A stretch of DNA of 64,000 bases from Psychrobacter sp. LV10R520-6. Lineage in GTDB: Bacteria > Pseudomonadota > Gammaproteobacteria > Pseudomonadales > Moraxellaceae. The DNA is taken from assembly GCF_900182925.1 (NCBI RefSeq), contig NZ_LT900024.1:2418001-2482000 (forward strand). Reading direction: 5' to 3'. The translations under genes and the position numbers were made by a program. Below are positions 16,112-24,326 of this stretch, in pieces (position 1 is the stretch's first letter; each line of letters opens with the position of its first letter). The notes beneath the pieces were generated by a model, which was given only the letters and a program-made list of their open reading frames with translations, did not search any database and was not told the DNA's origin.

Positions 16112-19100
16112 GTGGCATTGATGCTGTATTTTTTAATAGAATCATTAGGCTGGTTGGTGATTGTCTTTTTGCTGGTCATTATGGTTGTGCTCTATATCAG
16201 GTTGCATCAGCAACTTGCTAAGCTCAGACAGAACATGGCCCAACTGCAAGACGAGTTGCAACAGTATAAAGACAGTGTTCAGTCGTCGACATCGCCATCA
16301 ACATCGTCTCATGCTGCTCCCGAACCTGCACCTAACTCTCTGGCTGATTCTGCGCCTCGCTCTGTAGCTGTTTCTAGTGCGGAAACCACTCCCTTATCCG
16401 TACCTACATCTCTACCATCCGCATTACCCTCGTCAAAACCTGAACCAATATCCACATCAAAATCATTACCACCACCAATACCAAATACTCTTGTATCAAA
16501 CTCCCCTGCCCCTGAACACGCGGACAATAACAGCCATCAAATATTAAAAGAAAGGCCTACCGCACCTGTAGAGCCGGATGAGCATTCGCTACCTATGGTT
16601 ACCTCGCTTTTCAATTCTATTAAAAACTGGTTTTTGGGTGGTAACTTAGTTGTTCGCGTCGGCGTGTTGGTGTTACTGGTGGGCGTAGTGCTGTTGTTGC
16701 GTTTATTAAGCGAATACATAGAAGTTCCTATCAGTCTAAAACTGGCAGCAATAGGAATTATAGGCTTGGCAATAGCAGGGCTGGGACTCAAGCTGGTATC
16801 AAAACGCTTTGCATACGGCATTACCCTACAAGGTACCGGATTGGCCATAGCTTATTTAAGCACCTTTTTTGCCTATGATGTCTATCAGGTTATCGCCAGT
16901 CTGCCCAGTTTCATCGCGCTAGGGATATTATCTGCGGTAACCATTGCTTTAGCCGTACGCCAAAACGCCTTTCCTTTAGCCTTGCTGGCACTATCTGGTG
17001 GCTTCTTTGCACCGATATTGACCAGTACCGATACCGGTAGCTTGGCGACACTGTTTGGCTATTATCTGCTATTAAACGTCACTATTGCTATCATCGCCCA
17101 TTATCGGCCTTGGAAAGTGCTCAATCTATTAGGCGTTGGGGTGAGTTTTGGGCTGGCTTACTACTGGGGCGCTACTGAGAATTTAACAACAGTCATTCAA
17201 AGTCAACGTTGGTCGTTAGTGCTGCTAGTAGCGCTACATTTACTGCTGTATTTATTCGTGGTCATCCGCTATGCGCAGCAAATAATTGCTTATAACGACA
17301 GTAATGAGAGTGGCGCTAACAGCCTTAATAAAATGGACATTAATAGCGCAAGCAAAACGGCTACTGCAAATAGCTCGTACCTGTTCCCTATTGATATAGG
17401 GCTACTATTTTCAGTACCCCTATTAGCGTTTGGTTTATTTTCTGCGCTACTTAACGATATTCCAAACGCTTTGACGATTACTAGCATCATGTTAGCGGCC
17501 ATTTATCTAGGGCTAGGTTGGTTGTTTATACAGCGCAGTCAGCGTTATGCATTGATTACCGAAGGTATGTTGGCGTTGGGTTTTGGATTTTTGGCGTTGG
17601 TTATTCCGCTGGCATTGGATGCAGAATGGATCGCTTTTGGCTGGTCAGTGCAAGGTTTAGCGCTAGTGTGGTTTGGTAGGCGGTCATTGCGAGCGTGGTC
17701 AGTATTATTTGGGCTATTATTGCAGTTGATTAGCGTAGCGCTTTTGGTATTCAAGCTAGCGCTATCTATCGAATATTATCCGACCTTAACCTTGTCCATT
17801 TCTGCCATAAGCGCCCTGGCTACCGTCTTTATCCTACGTGCCAGCAATTCGCCTGTTAACCCAAGCCGCGACTTGAGTCAGCAATCCAAGCCAGCCTCGT
17901 CTCAAAACATAGCAACTGACACCCTATCTCAATATGCCCAGTCATTGGGAATTAGCGCACTGGTCGCACAACAATGGTTGTCCACTATTAATAGTCAAAG
18001 TATCGCTTTCAAAATTATTTGGCAAAGCCCTGTACTCATACGTCTCTTAACCCTTACCGCTATCGGTTGGTCGCTGTTTGTATTGGTTGTCGATTTCGAT
18101 CAATGGCTTGCCAGCTGGCAGTTAGCAACCACCACGCTGATAGCGATGGCCACTCTATCTAGCCTTGCTATTTATTGGATGACTAATCATTACCGTTCGT
18201 GGAGTGAGATTAGACAGTTTAACCATGGACTATTTTTAATATTTTATCTGATGCTAGTGCTACAACTGCCACAAAAATTTGAATTCAATTATCAGTGGAT
18301 GACATCTCATTGGCTGTTGTTTGCCGCCTTATTAATCGGCTGGTTAGTTATTGGGCAACTGTGGTTAAGAACGTGGCATGCCCATCTCAATTCAAAACAA
18401 TACGATAAATCGAGCTGGCTTGGTGCAGGAATCTTAATCATCGCGGCAGCAGTTCATTATGGTCTACCAGATTCACAAGGTGTCATAACCGTACTTATTC
18501 CGGTCGCCCTCATGCTGATTGGTTTATGGTCAGGTTATCGTCATCGGGGCATTCAAAACGAAAGTGCGACTAAACAGCGCTTCCTCCATTGGTTTAATTG
18601 GCAAAGCGCGCTCTTAGGCTGTGCCAAAGTTTTTGTTCCGGTGACTTTGTTTTGGGTCGTTATCAGCAATTGGTTTTATGATGGCGTGATTTGGGGACTG
18701 CCCTACTTCCCATTGATTAATTTATACGATCTTGCTTTATGGTTAGTGTTGTTATATGGACTTGGCGCTTATTACCTCAACCCACAACGCTCTAATCCAC
18801 AGCAAGCTAATAAAACTACCAATAACTTATCAAGTGGCACTTTATCGAACGTCGATAGGAAACCTAGCTATCAGGCAAAGTCTGGTGACTCTTTGCTCAT
18901 TCTGTTAGGGCTTATCAGCTTTTGGGTCATATCTAGTATGCTAGTCAGAACGCTACACGCCTTTATAGGCACACCGCTTTGGATTGGTAACGATAGCAAC
19001 GCATGGAGTAGTGAACAAGTGCAGACAGGTCTGACAATTCTATGGACGTTACTGGCATTGGTCGCGACTATTATTGCCAGTCGTTACAAGCAGCGTGCGC

Positions 19101-19285
19101 TTTGGTTTATGGGGATTGGCTTATTAGGTGTGGTCGTACTGAAGCTGGTATTGGTTGACTTATCGCAGACTGAAGCGATTTGGCGCGTGGTATCTTTCCT
19201 TGGCGCGGGTAGTTTGATATTACTCATTGGTTATTTAGCGCCGTTACCACCAGCACGTGATGACGTAGCGGATCAGACTCAATAA
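16112..19285 (+). CDS. DUF2339 multi-pass membrane protein
   Basis: Very hydrophobic protein of 1057 residues with more than twenty predicted membrane segments. The order is an N-terminal helix, a coiled-coil segment (LHQQLAKLRQNMAQLQDELQ), a Pro/Ser/Thr-rich linker (about 55-150), and a long helical array starting FLGGNLVVRVGVLVLLVGVV. This is the DUF2339 layout, in which NWFLGGN.V.R.G...L..G marks the domain start. Function is unknown. The GTG at 16112 is chosen because AGGA lies 8 bases upstream; an ATG at 16121 is too far from it. Asn/Ser-rich loops interrupt the helices near residues 390-420 and 900-920. Confidence 0.85.
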   Translation: MALMLYFLIESLGWLVIVFLLVIMVVLYIRLHQQLAKLRQNMAQLQDELQQYKDSVQSSTSPSTSSHAAPEPAPNSLADSAPRSVAVSSAETTPLSVPTSLPSALPSSKPEPISTSKSLPPPIPNTLVSNSPAPEHADNNSHQILKERPTAPVEPDEHSLPMVTSLFNSIKNWFLGGNLVVRVGVLVLLVGVVLLLRLLSEYIEVPISLKLAAIGIIGLAIAGLGLKLVSKRFAYGITLQGTGLAIAYLSTFFAYDVYQVIASLPSFIALGILSAVTIALAVRQNAFPLALLALSGGFFAPILTSTDTGSLATLFGYYLLLNVTIAIIAHYRPWKVLNLLGVGVSFGLAYYWGATENLTTVIQSQRWSLVLLVALHLLLYLFVVIRYAQQIIAYNDSNESGANSLNKMDINSASKTATANSSYLFPIDIGLLFSVPLLAFGLFSALLNDIPNALTITSIMLAAIYLGLGWLFIQRSQRYALITEGMLALGFGFLALVIPLALDAEWIAFGWSVQGLALVWFGRRSLRAWSVLFGLLLQLISVALLVFKLALSIEYYPTLTLSISAISALATVFILRASNSPVNPSRDLSQQSKPASSQNIATDTLSQYAQSLGISALVAQQWLSTINSQSIAFKIIWQSPVLIRLLTLTAIGWSLFVLVVDFDQWLASWQLATTTLIAMATLSSLAIYWMTNHYRSWSEIRQFNHGLFLIFYLMLVLQLPQKFEFNYQWMTSHWLLFAALLIGWLVIGQLWLRTWHAHLNSKQYDKSSWLGAGILIIAAAVHYGLPDSQGVITVLIPVALMLIGLWSGYRHRGIQNESATKQRFLHWFNWQSALLGCAKVFVPVTLFWVVISNWFYDGVIWGLPYFPLINLYDLALWLVLLYGLGAYYLNPQRSNPQQANKTTNNLSSGTLSNVDRKPSYQAKSGDSLLILLGLISFWVISSMLVRTLHAFIGTPLWIGNDSNAWSSEQVQTGLTILWTLLALVATIIASRYKQRALWFMGIGLLGVVVLKLVLVDLSQTEAIWRVVSFLGAGSLILLIGYLAPLPPARDDVADQTQ

Positions 19286-19432
19286 TAACCTCGCGTTGTG
19301 TCTAGATGAAATTGTAGCGTGAGTACTTTCGTTCTGTAGTAAACTGAACGCCATAGCTAAAGGCATTGTTAAAAGCGAGGCATTGTCTACTTTTAGCGCT
19401 AAATTTTATGAATAAAAAGGTTATTAAAGCAA

Positions 19433-20389
19433 ATGGATACTAGAGCGAATATTCAGTGGTTCCCCGGGCATATGAATAAGGCCCGTAATGAAGTGAAAGA
19501 AATCATGCCACAAATGGATGTGATTATCGAAGTACTGGATGCGCGCATTCCTTATAGTAGTGAAAACCCAATGGTGGCAACCCTGCGCGGTGATAAACCA
19601 GTCATCAAAATTTTAAACAAAGCTGATTTAGCCGACCCTGATATGACCCAAGCATGGATGGACTATTTTGAGCAAGAAGATGGCGTAAAAGCCTTGGCCT
19701 TTGATGATAACAAGGCCAATAACGTTCATCGAATCGTTGAGCTATGTAAAAAGCTCATGCCTAATAAAGTCGGGACAGGACGCCAAATCAAAGCTATGAT
19801 TTTGGGTATTCCTAACGTTGGTAAATCAACTTTAATTAATACCCTAGCAGGCCGAACGGTGGCAAAAACAGGTAATGAGCCGGCCGTGACTAAGTCGCAG
19901 CAGCTTATCAAATTAGAGGGCGGCATCATGCTGTATGATACGCCTGGTATGTTATGGCCAAAAGTTGAAAACGCTAATTCAGGCTACCGTTTGGCGGCTA
20001 CCGGTGGCATTCGTGATACGGCCTTTGACTTTGCCGATGTCGCCAGCTATACCGCCGAATATCTAATACAAGCGTATCCAGAGCTATTAAAAGCCCGCTA
20101 TAAAATTGAAATTCTGCCAGAAACTGATTGGGAGTTTTTTGAAGTCGCCGGTCGCAATCGTGGTTGCGTGCGTGCGGGTAATAAAATCGACACTTACCGG
20201 ATGTCTGAGATTTTAATCAATGAATTACGTAGCGGTACTCTAGGTCGCATTAGCATGGAAACCCCTGAGATGCGTGAGACTGAAGAAGCGATGGTCGCAG
20301 AGCAACGTCTAGCTCTTGAGGCGAAAAAAACAGCGAAAGAAGAAGAGAAACGTCTTCGTCGATTGCGTACACGTAAAAATCGTAAGTAG
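19433..20389 (+). CDS. ylqF: Ribosome biogenesis GTPase YlqF/RbgA
   Basis: Circularly permuted GTPase of 318 residues acting in maturation of the large ribosomal subunit. Motifs occur in the permuted order: G4 NKAD at 62-65, G1 GIPNVGKS at 125-132 and G3 DTPG at 169-172. The N-terminal WFPGHMNKA signature and a C-terminal ANTAR-like helical region followed by a Lys/Arg-rich tail are also seen. The basic tail is suited to rRNA binding. No partner genes are adjacent; the next gene starts 93 bp downstream. Confidence 0.94.
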   Translation: MDTRANIQWFPGHMNKARNEVKEIMPQMDVIIEVLDARIPYSSENPMVATLRGDKPVIKILNKADLADPDMTQAWMDYFEQEDGVKALAFDDNKANNVHRIVELCKKLMPNKVGTGRQIKAMILGIPNVGKSTLINTLAGRTVAKTGNEPAVTKSQQLIKLEGGIMLYDTPGMLWPKVENANSGYRLAATGGIRDTAFDFADVASYTAEYLIQAYPELLKARYKIEILPETDWEFFEVAGRNRGCVRAGNKIDTYRMSEILINELRSGTLGRISMETPEMRETEEAMVAEQRLALEAKKTAKEEEKRLRRLRTRKNRK

Positions 20390-20482
20390 GTTTGGTTTTA
20401 TATTTTATTTTCAAGTTTAAAGCGCTCAAAGCCTGCTTAAATTCTTTAAATGTAAATTACGAATTAACCGTTGGTACTTTTT

Positions 20483-21424
20483 ATGTCTCCTCAAGCTAAA
20501 ACCATTCAAATTTTTCTTCCACAAGGTAATCCGCGTGGTATCCGTAGTGCGGAGATGACAACTCGTACTGTTCGAGTTATCGAAGTGCCTCGTATGCATA
20601 TTAAAGATTTTTTGACGATGTCTGATGCCTTACAAGTAGGGTTGTATTTCTTGGTAGGAAGTCATGAGCTTAATGGTTTACCGCAATTATATATTGGTCA
20701 GACGGGTGAATTACGGAGAAGGCTGGATGAGCATAATAAAACTAAAGACTCTTGGGAATGGGAGCGGGCTTTTGTAATGCTATCAACTAATAATACTATC
20801 ACCCAGACTCATGCTTTGTATCTTGAATATAAAGCCATTGAAACCGCAAAAAATGCTGAACGATATGAATTATTAAACGGTAATAACGGTATGTTGCCAC
20901 ATGCTCCTGCACCATTAAAAGCCGATTGTGAAGAGCTTTTTTATACACTGAACATTTTATTATCCACTCTCGGCCAGCCTATCTTTGAATCACTCAGTAT
21001 CAATAACAATATGGCTCATAGTGATGAGTCTTCACCTGTTGTGGATGCCAAAAACAGTATTGATATTGGGACAGCTCCTACTCAAGCGTCCCCTACCAAA
21101 CCGGAACCTATGATGTTTTATTGTAAAACCCAAGGAACTTCTGCTAAAGGTTATTATGATAATGACGGTTTTGTAGTGTTGTCAGGTTCACTGATACGTA
21201 AGAGAGCAATTGCATCAGCAAGCAGTTGGGCAATTAATAAAAGAGATGAAATGCTGGCAGCAAAGAAATTAATTGGGCGTGATAGCGAATTCTATAAGCT
21301 AACAGAAAATTTATTGTGCAAAACACCAAGTGGTGCATCTGACTTTGTCCTTGGCTCTTCAAGTAATGGTTGGAATATTTGGAAAAATTTTGATGGACAT
21401 ACATTGGATAGTATTTATCGTTAA
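20483..21424 (+). CDS. GIY-YIG nuclease with C-terminal DUF4357
   Basis: About 313 residues from the ATG at 20483. After a short N-terminal segment comes a GIY-YIG-like core (LYIGQTGELRRRLDEHNKTK, about residues 72-91, with a Glu in LEYKAIETA further on). A linker follows, and then a C-terminal DUF4357 (FYCKTQGTSAKGYY ... GSSSNGWNIWK). This pairing is known in a family of small nuclease-like proteins often found in accessory regions or near restriction systems. Here it is flanked by core genes (ylqF, mutY) with no methylase. A biological role cannot be read from the context. A TTG at 20471 is in frame but less likely. Confidence 0.85.
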   Translation: MSPQAKTIQIFLPQGNPRGIRSAEMTTRTVRVIEVPRMHIKDFLTMSDALQVGLYFLVGSHELNGLPQLYIGQTGELRRRLDEHNKTKDSWEWERAFVMLSTNNTITQTHALYLEYKAIETAKNAERYELLNGNNGMLPHAPAPLKADCEELFYTLNILLSTLGQPIFESLSINNNMAHSDESSPVVDAKNSIDIGTAPTQASPTKPEPMMFYCKTQGTSAKGYYDNDGFVVLSGSLIRKRAIASASSWAINKRDEMLAAKKLIGRDSEFYKLTENLLCKTPSGASDFVLGSSSNGWNIWKNFDGHTLDSIYR

Positions 21425-21492
21425 TCCGACCAACTCAGTATAATTACTAACTTTTATACCCTTCTTTATTTATAACACCTCAAGCCTTATAT

Positions 21493-21535
21493 AGTAGTGA
21501 GTAATTGAAGTTGCTCACCACTTCGCTCGACTACT
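21493..21535. repeat. Overlapping inverted repeats before mutY
   Basis: AGTAG (21493-21497) pairs with CTACT (21531-21535). Inside, GTGAG/CTCAC and GAAGT/ACTTC can form alternative, mutually exclusive stems. There is no T-run, so it is not an obvious terminator. Confidence 0.35.
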
Positions 21536-21575
21536 TGCCCGCCAATTTTAATCATTAATAATGATATGACCGCCT

Positions 21576-22853
21576 ATGACTCAGCTTACCGCCAATTCAA
21601 GTTTTACACCGTCTAACATTCCTTTAAATCACTCGCCTACTTCCCTTAACTCATTTGCTCCACGCCTACTCGACTGGTTCGAAACCAATGGTCGCCATGA
21701 TTTACCGTGGCAACAGCACCAGACTGATACGCCCAATCCTTATATTGTTTGGTTATCAGAAGTCATGCTGCAACAGACGCAAGTGACGACCGTACTGCCC
21801 TATTTTGCACGTTTTATGACTTCCTTTCCGACGGTTCAGGATTTAGCAGCAGCGGAATGGGATGAGATAGCAGAACATTGGGCAGGGCTGGGTTACTATG
21901 CGCGTGCACGTAATTTGCATAAAGGTGCCAAGCAGCTGGTCGCAACCATTGATGAGACAGGCGACTTTCCGCAAACGCTGACAGGTTGGGAAGCCATATC
22001 AGGCGTTGGCCCTTCAACAGCTGGCGCTATTATGGCAATGGGCTTGCACCATTATGGCGTTATATGTGATGGCAATGTGAAGCGAGTGCTGACACGCTGG
22101 GCGGCAATTGATGGCGATATTACTAAGTCTGCGACTACCAAAGAGCTGTGGGCACTGGCGGAACGCTTAACCCCTGAACAACATTCAGGATTATTTGCCC
22201 AAGCAATGATGGATATGGGCGCGACTTTATGTACGCGCCGCAAACCTGCCTGCCTATTATGTCCGCTACAAGATGACTGCTTGGCTCATGCGCAAAGTCG
22301 CGAAGAAGAATATCCGGTTAAGGCTAAGAAAAAACCCAAGCCTAGCAAATTTAGTAATGCATTATTAATTCAAAATTCAGCAGATGAAATACTGTGGCTT
22401 CAACGTCCTGATAACGGTATTTGGGGTGGATTATGGAGCTTGCCATTAGAGTTTATAGAGAAAGTTGCTGATAAGAAAGCGGACGGAAAAGTCACTGATA
22501 AAAACCAGACGGCTACCGATAATAAGCAATTAGATGTACGTAGTAATGAAAAAGTATACGAAGTAGAATTTACCATCGCTGAGCAAATTATCAATGAGTG
22601 GATAAGTAAGAATCAGCTAATAGCCCAATCAGTGAGTAGCGATTTATTAGATGATGCTCCTAAACCCATTAAGCATTCACTGACCCATTTTCATTGGTAT
22701 TTGACGCCGCAATCATTAACCTTAAATGCCGCGCAATCTCAAGAATTGACTAAAGCGTTACAAGCAGCTGAGATTAATTTGAATTGGCTAAACGGTGATG
22801 ATGCTCAAGCAACGCTAGGATTGCCAAGAGCAATGGTTAAGATCTTAGAATAA
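21576..22853 (+). CDS. mutY: A/G-specific adenine glycosylase MutY
   Basis: Base-excision enzyme that removes adenine opposite 8-oxoguanine. Visible: catalytic Glu62 in SEVMLQQTQV, the helix-hairpin-helix ISGVGPSTAGAIM (141-153), catalytic Asp165 in CDGNVKRVLTR, and the [4Fe-4S] ligands Cys219, 226, 229 and 235 (C-x6-C-x2-C-x5-C). A C-terminal NUDIX-like 8-oxoG recognition domain (LWLQRPDNGIWGGLWSLPLE) follows. At 425 residues it exceeds the E. coli enzyme (~350), with an N-terminal extension and a Lys/Asp-rich insertion around residues 297-325. The usual partner gene for Fe-S trafficking (yggX) is not adjacent. Confidence 0.95.
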   Translation: MTQLTANSSFTPSNIPLNHSPTSLNSFAPRLLDWFETNGRHDLPWQQHQTDTPNPYIVWLSEVMLQQTQVTTVLPYFARFMTSFPTVQDLAAAEWDEIAEHWAGLGYYARARNLHKGAKQLVATIDETGDFPQTLTGWEAISGVGPSTAGAIMAMGLHHYGVICDGNVKRVLTRWAAIDGDITKSATTKELWALAERLTPEQHSGLFAQAMMDMGATLCTRRKPACLLCPLQDDCLAHAQSREEEYPVKAKKKPKPSKFSNALLIQNSADEILWLQRPDNGIWGGLWSLPLEFIEKVADKKADGKVTDKNQTATDNKQLDVRSNEKVYEVEFTIAEQIINEWISKNQLIAQSVSSDLLDDAPKPIKHSLTHFHWYLTPQSLTLNAAQSQELTKALQAAEINLNWLNGDDAQATLGLPRAMVKILE

Positions 22854-22898
22854 GATCCTAAAACAAGAGCTTATAATAAGAATCCAAAGTGAGATAGT

Positions 22899-22935
22899 AA
22901 AAAAGCGACTCATCAATAACTATGGGTCGCTTTTT
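22899..22935. terminator. Bidirectional terminator mutY/tesB
   Basis: AAAAAGCGACTCAT-CAATAACT-ATGGGTCGCTTTTT (one G-U pair) with runs on both sides, between the convergent mutY and tesB genes. Confidence 0.85.
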
Positions 22936-23004
22936 CTTTCATTGCTATCAGAGCTTACGATCAAAAAATGCTATTGAAACGAGCTATCAAAATTCCATAA
23001 AAAA

Positions 23005-23907
23005 CTAAGACTTTGGTACGCGCAAGCGCATTAACCCTTCTTGTTGCACGGTCGCAACCAGCTTGTCATTTTGCCAAAACTGGCCGTGATTCAACCCTTT
23101 GGCATTAGAAGTGGTATCACTCCACATGTCATATAGTAGCCAATTATTAAGATCAAAAGTGCGATGGAAATGCATTGAGTGGTCAATACTGGCTGCTTGC
23201 AAACCACTGGTCATAAAGCTGACACCGTGTGACATAAGCCCTGTACCCACTAAATAAAAGTCAGAAGAAAATGCCAATAGAGCTTGCTGAATGGCGATTG
23301 GCTGCGCACCCAACTCGCGAATACGTAGCCAGTTGGCTTGTTTAGGCTTCATCGGCTCTGGATTTATAGGATCACGAGGCTTGACCGGTTTGATCTCTAC
23401 ATGACGGCGGCGCATAAAACGCGCTTTTAGAGCATCAGGTACTTTGCCGACGTAATCTTCTTTTAGATCTTGCTCAGCCAGCAAGTCTTCTGGCGGTGGG
23501 TAGACAGGCATATCTTCTTGATATTCTAAGCCCTCTTCCATCGGTGAAAATGAAGCAATCATCGAAAAGATCACTTGCTCAACTGGTGGCTTACCGCGTA
23601 TTTTCTTATATTGAATGGCAGTCACTTCACGCGCAGATAGGCTACGCCCGTCACGTAATCGGCGCACTTGATAGATGACAGGCTGAGTAATATCCCCACC
23701 CCGTAAAAAATACCCGTGCAGCGAATGGCAAGGCTTGTCTTCGGTGAGAGTATGGGCAGCCGCTATTATCGCTTGGGCTAGCACTTGTCCGCCAAAGATA
23801 CGCGCGCCGACATAATCATGGCTTTTGCCTTCAAAGACATCAGGGCTGACTTCAATAAGCGCCACTGTGGCAAGCAGCTCATCAATCAGTTGCGAATAAT
23901 CAGACAT
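23005..23907 (-). CDS. tesB: Acyl-CoA thioesterase II TesB
   Basis: Double-hotdog thioesterase (300 residues) that hydrolyses medium- and long-chain acyl-CoA. Diagnostic segments: GGQVLAQAIIAAAHT, the LHGYFLRGGD strand, and in the second hotdog GLQAASIDHSMHFHR, SNAKGLNHGQFW and a C-terminal QQEGLMRLR. The start at 23907 (MSDYSQLIDELL) is preferred over the in-frame Met at 23934 because GGAAACGTATCGTC lies just before it and family members begin at this point. Monocistronic, convergent with mutY. Confidence 0.93.
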   Translation of the reverse strand: MSDYSQLIDELLATVALIEVSPDVFEGKSHDYVGARIFGGQVLAQAIIAAAHTLTEDKPCHSLHGYFLRGGDITQPVIYQVRRLRDGRSLSAREVTAIQYKKIRGKPPVEQVIFSMIASFSPMEEGLEYQEDMPVYPPPEDLLAEQDLKEDYVGKVPDALKARFMRRRHVEIKPVKPRDPINPEPMKPKQANWLRIRELGAQPIAIQQALLAFSSDFYLVGTGLMSHGVSFMTSGLQAASIDHSMHFHRTFDLNNWLLYDMWSDTTSNAKGLNHGQFWQNDKLVATVQQEGLMRLRVPKS

Positions 23908-24326
23908 GACGATACGTTTCCTTATTTTTATCAATGACCCTGACGATATCGCTTTAATATCAAGGCGACATGGCGGAGGGTAGCTTGGGATTTGACTTTA
24001 AAACAAAACAATATGAAATTACTGGCAGTAATATTCAAGATAAATTTTAGGATGAGCAATAGGATTGCTAACTATTGATTATAGATGAAAAGGCAGACAT
24101 CTTACCCAATATTTATGTCTTTGACCAGTTGCGGGCTGTCAGCCATCTCGTATTAGGCTGACTGTTCAGGCTAGACTAAGGTAAAGTTGCCGCTGTTAAT
24201 AACGAAAAAACGAGATACTGCTTAGCACCTCGCTTTTATCATATAAAGTTTCTGTTGATGCAGATTCAGCGCTTGTAGCACCAATATAGTACCGATACAG
24301 CGTTACAAATCAAAAAAATGTAACCT
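23908..24326. other. Intergenic region tesB-rapA
   Basis: About 420 bp without a coding frame. It contains the tesB promoter region and, near 24207-24239, a weak terminator-like hairpin downstream of rapA. Nothing else is recognised. Confidence 0.45.
24207..24239 (-). terminator. Possible rapA terminator
   Basis: Read leftward: AAGCGAG ... CTCGTTTTTTCG, with an inner GTGCTAAGCAGTAT segment. The stem is short (about 6 bp) but a T-run follows, about 90 bp after the rapA stop codon. Confidence 0.4.

Noticed and set aside
20471..21424. TTG start for the GIY-YIG protein
   Set aside because: Adds four hydrophobic residues with no better ribosome-binding site than the ATG at 20483.
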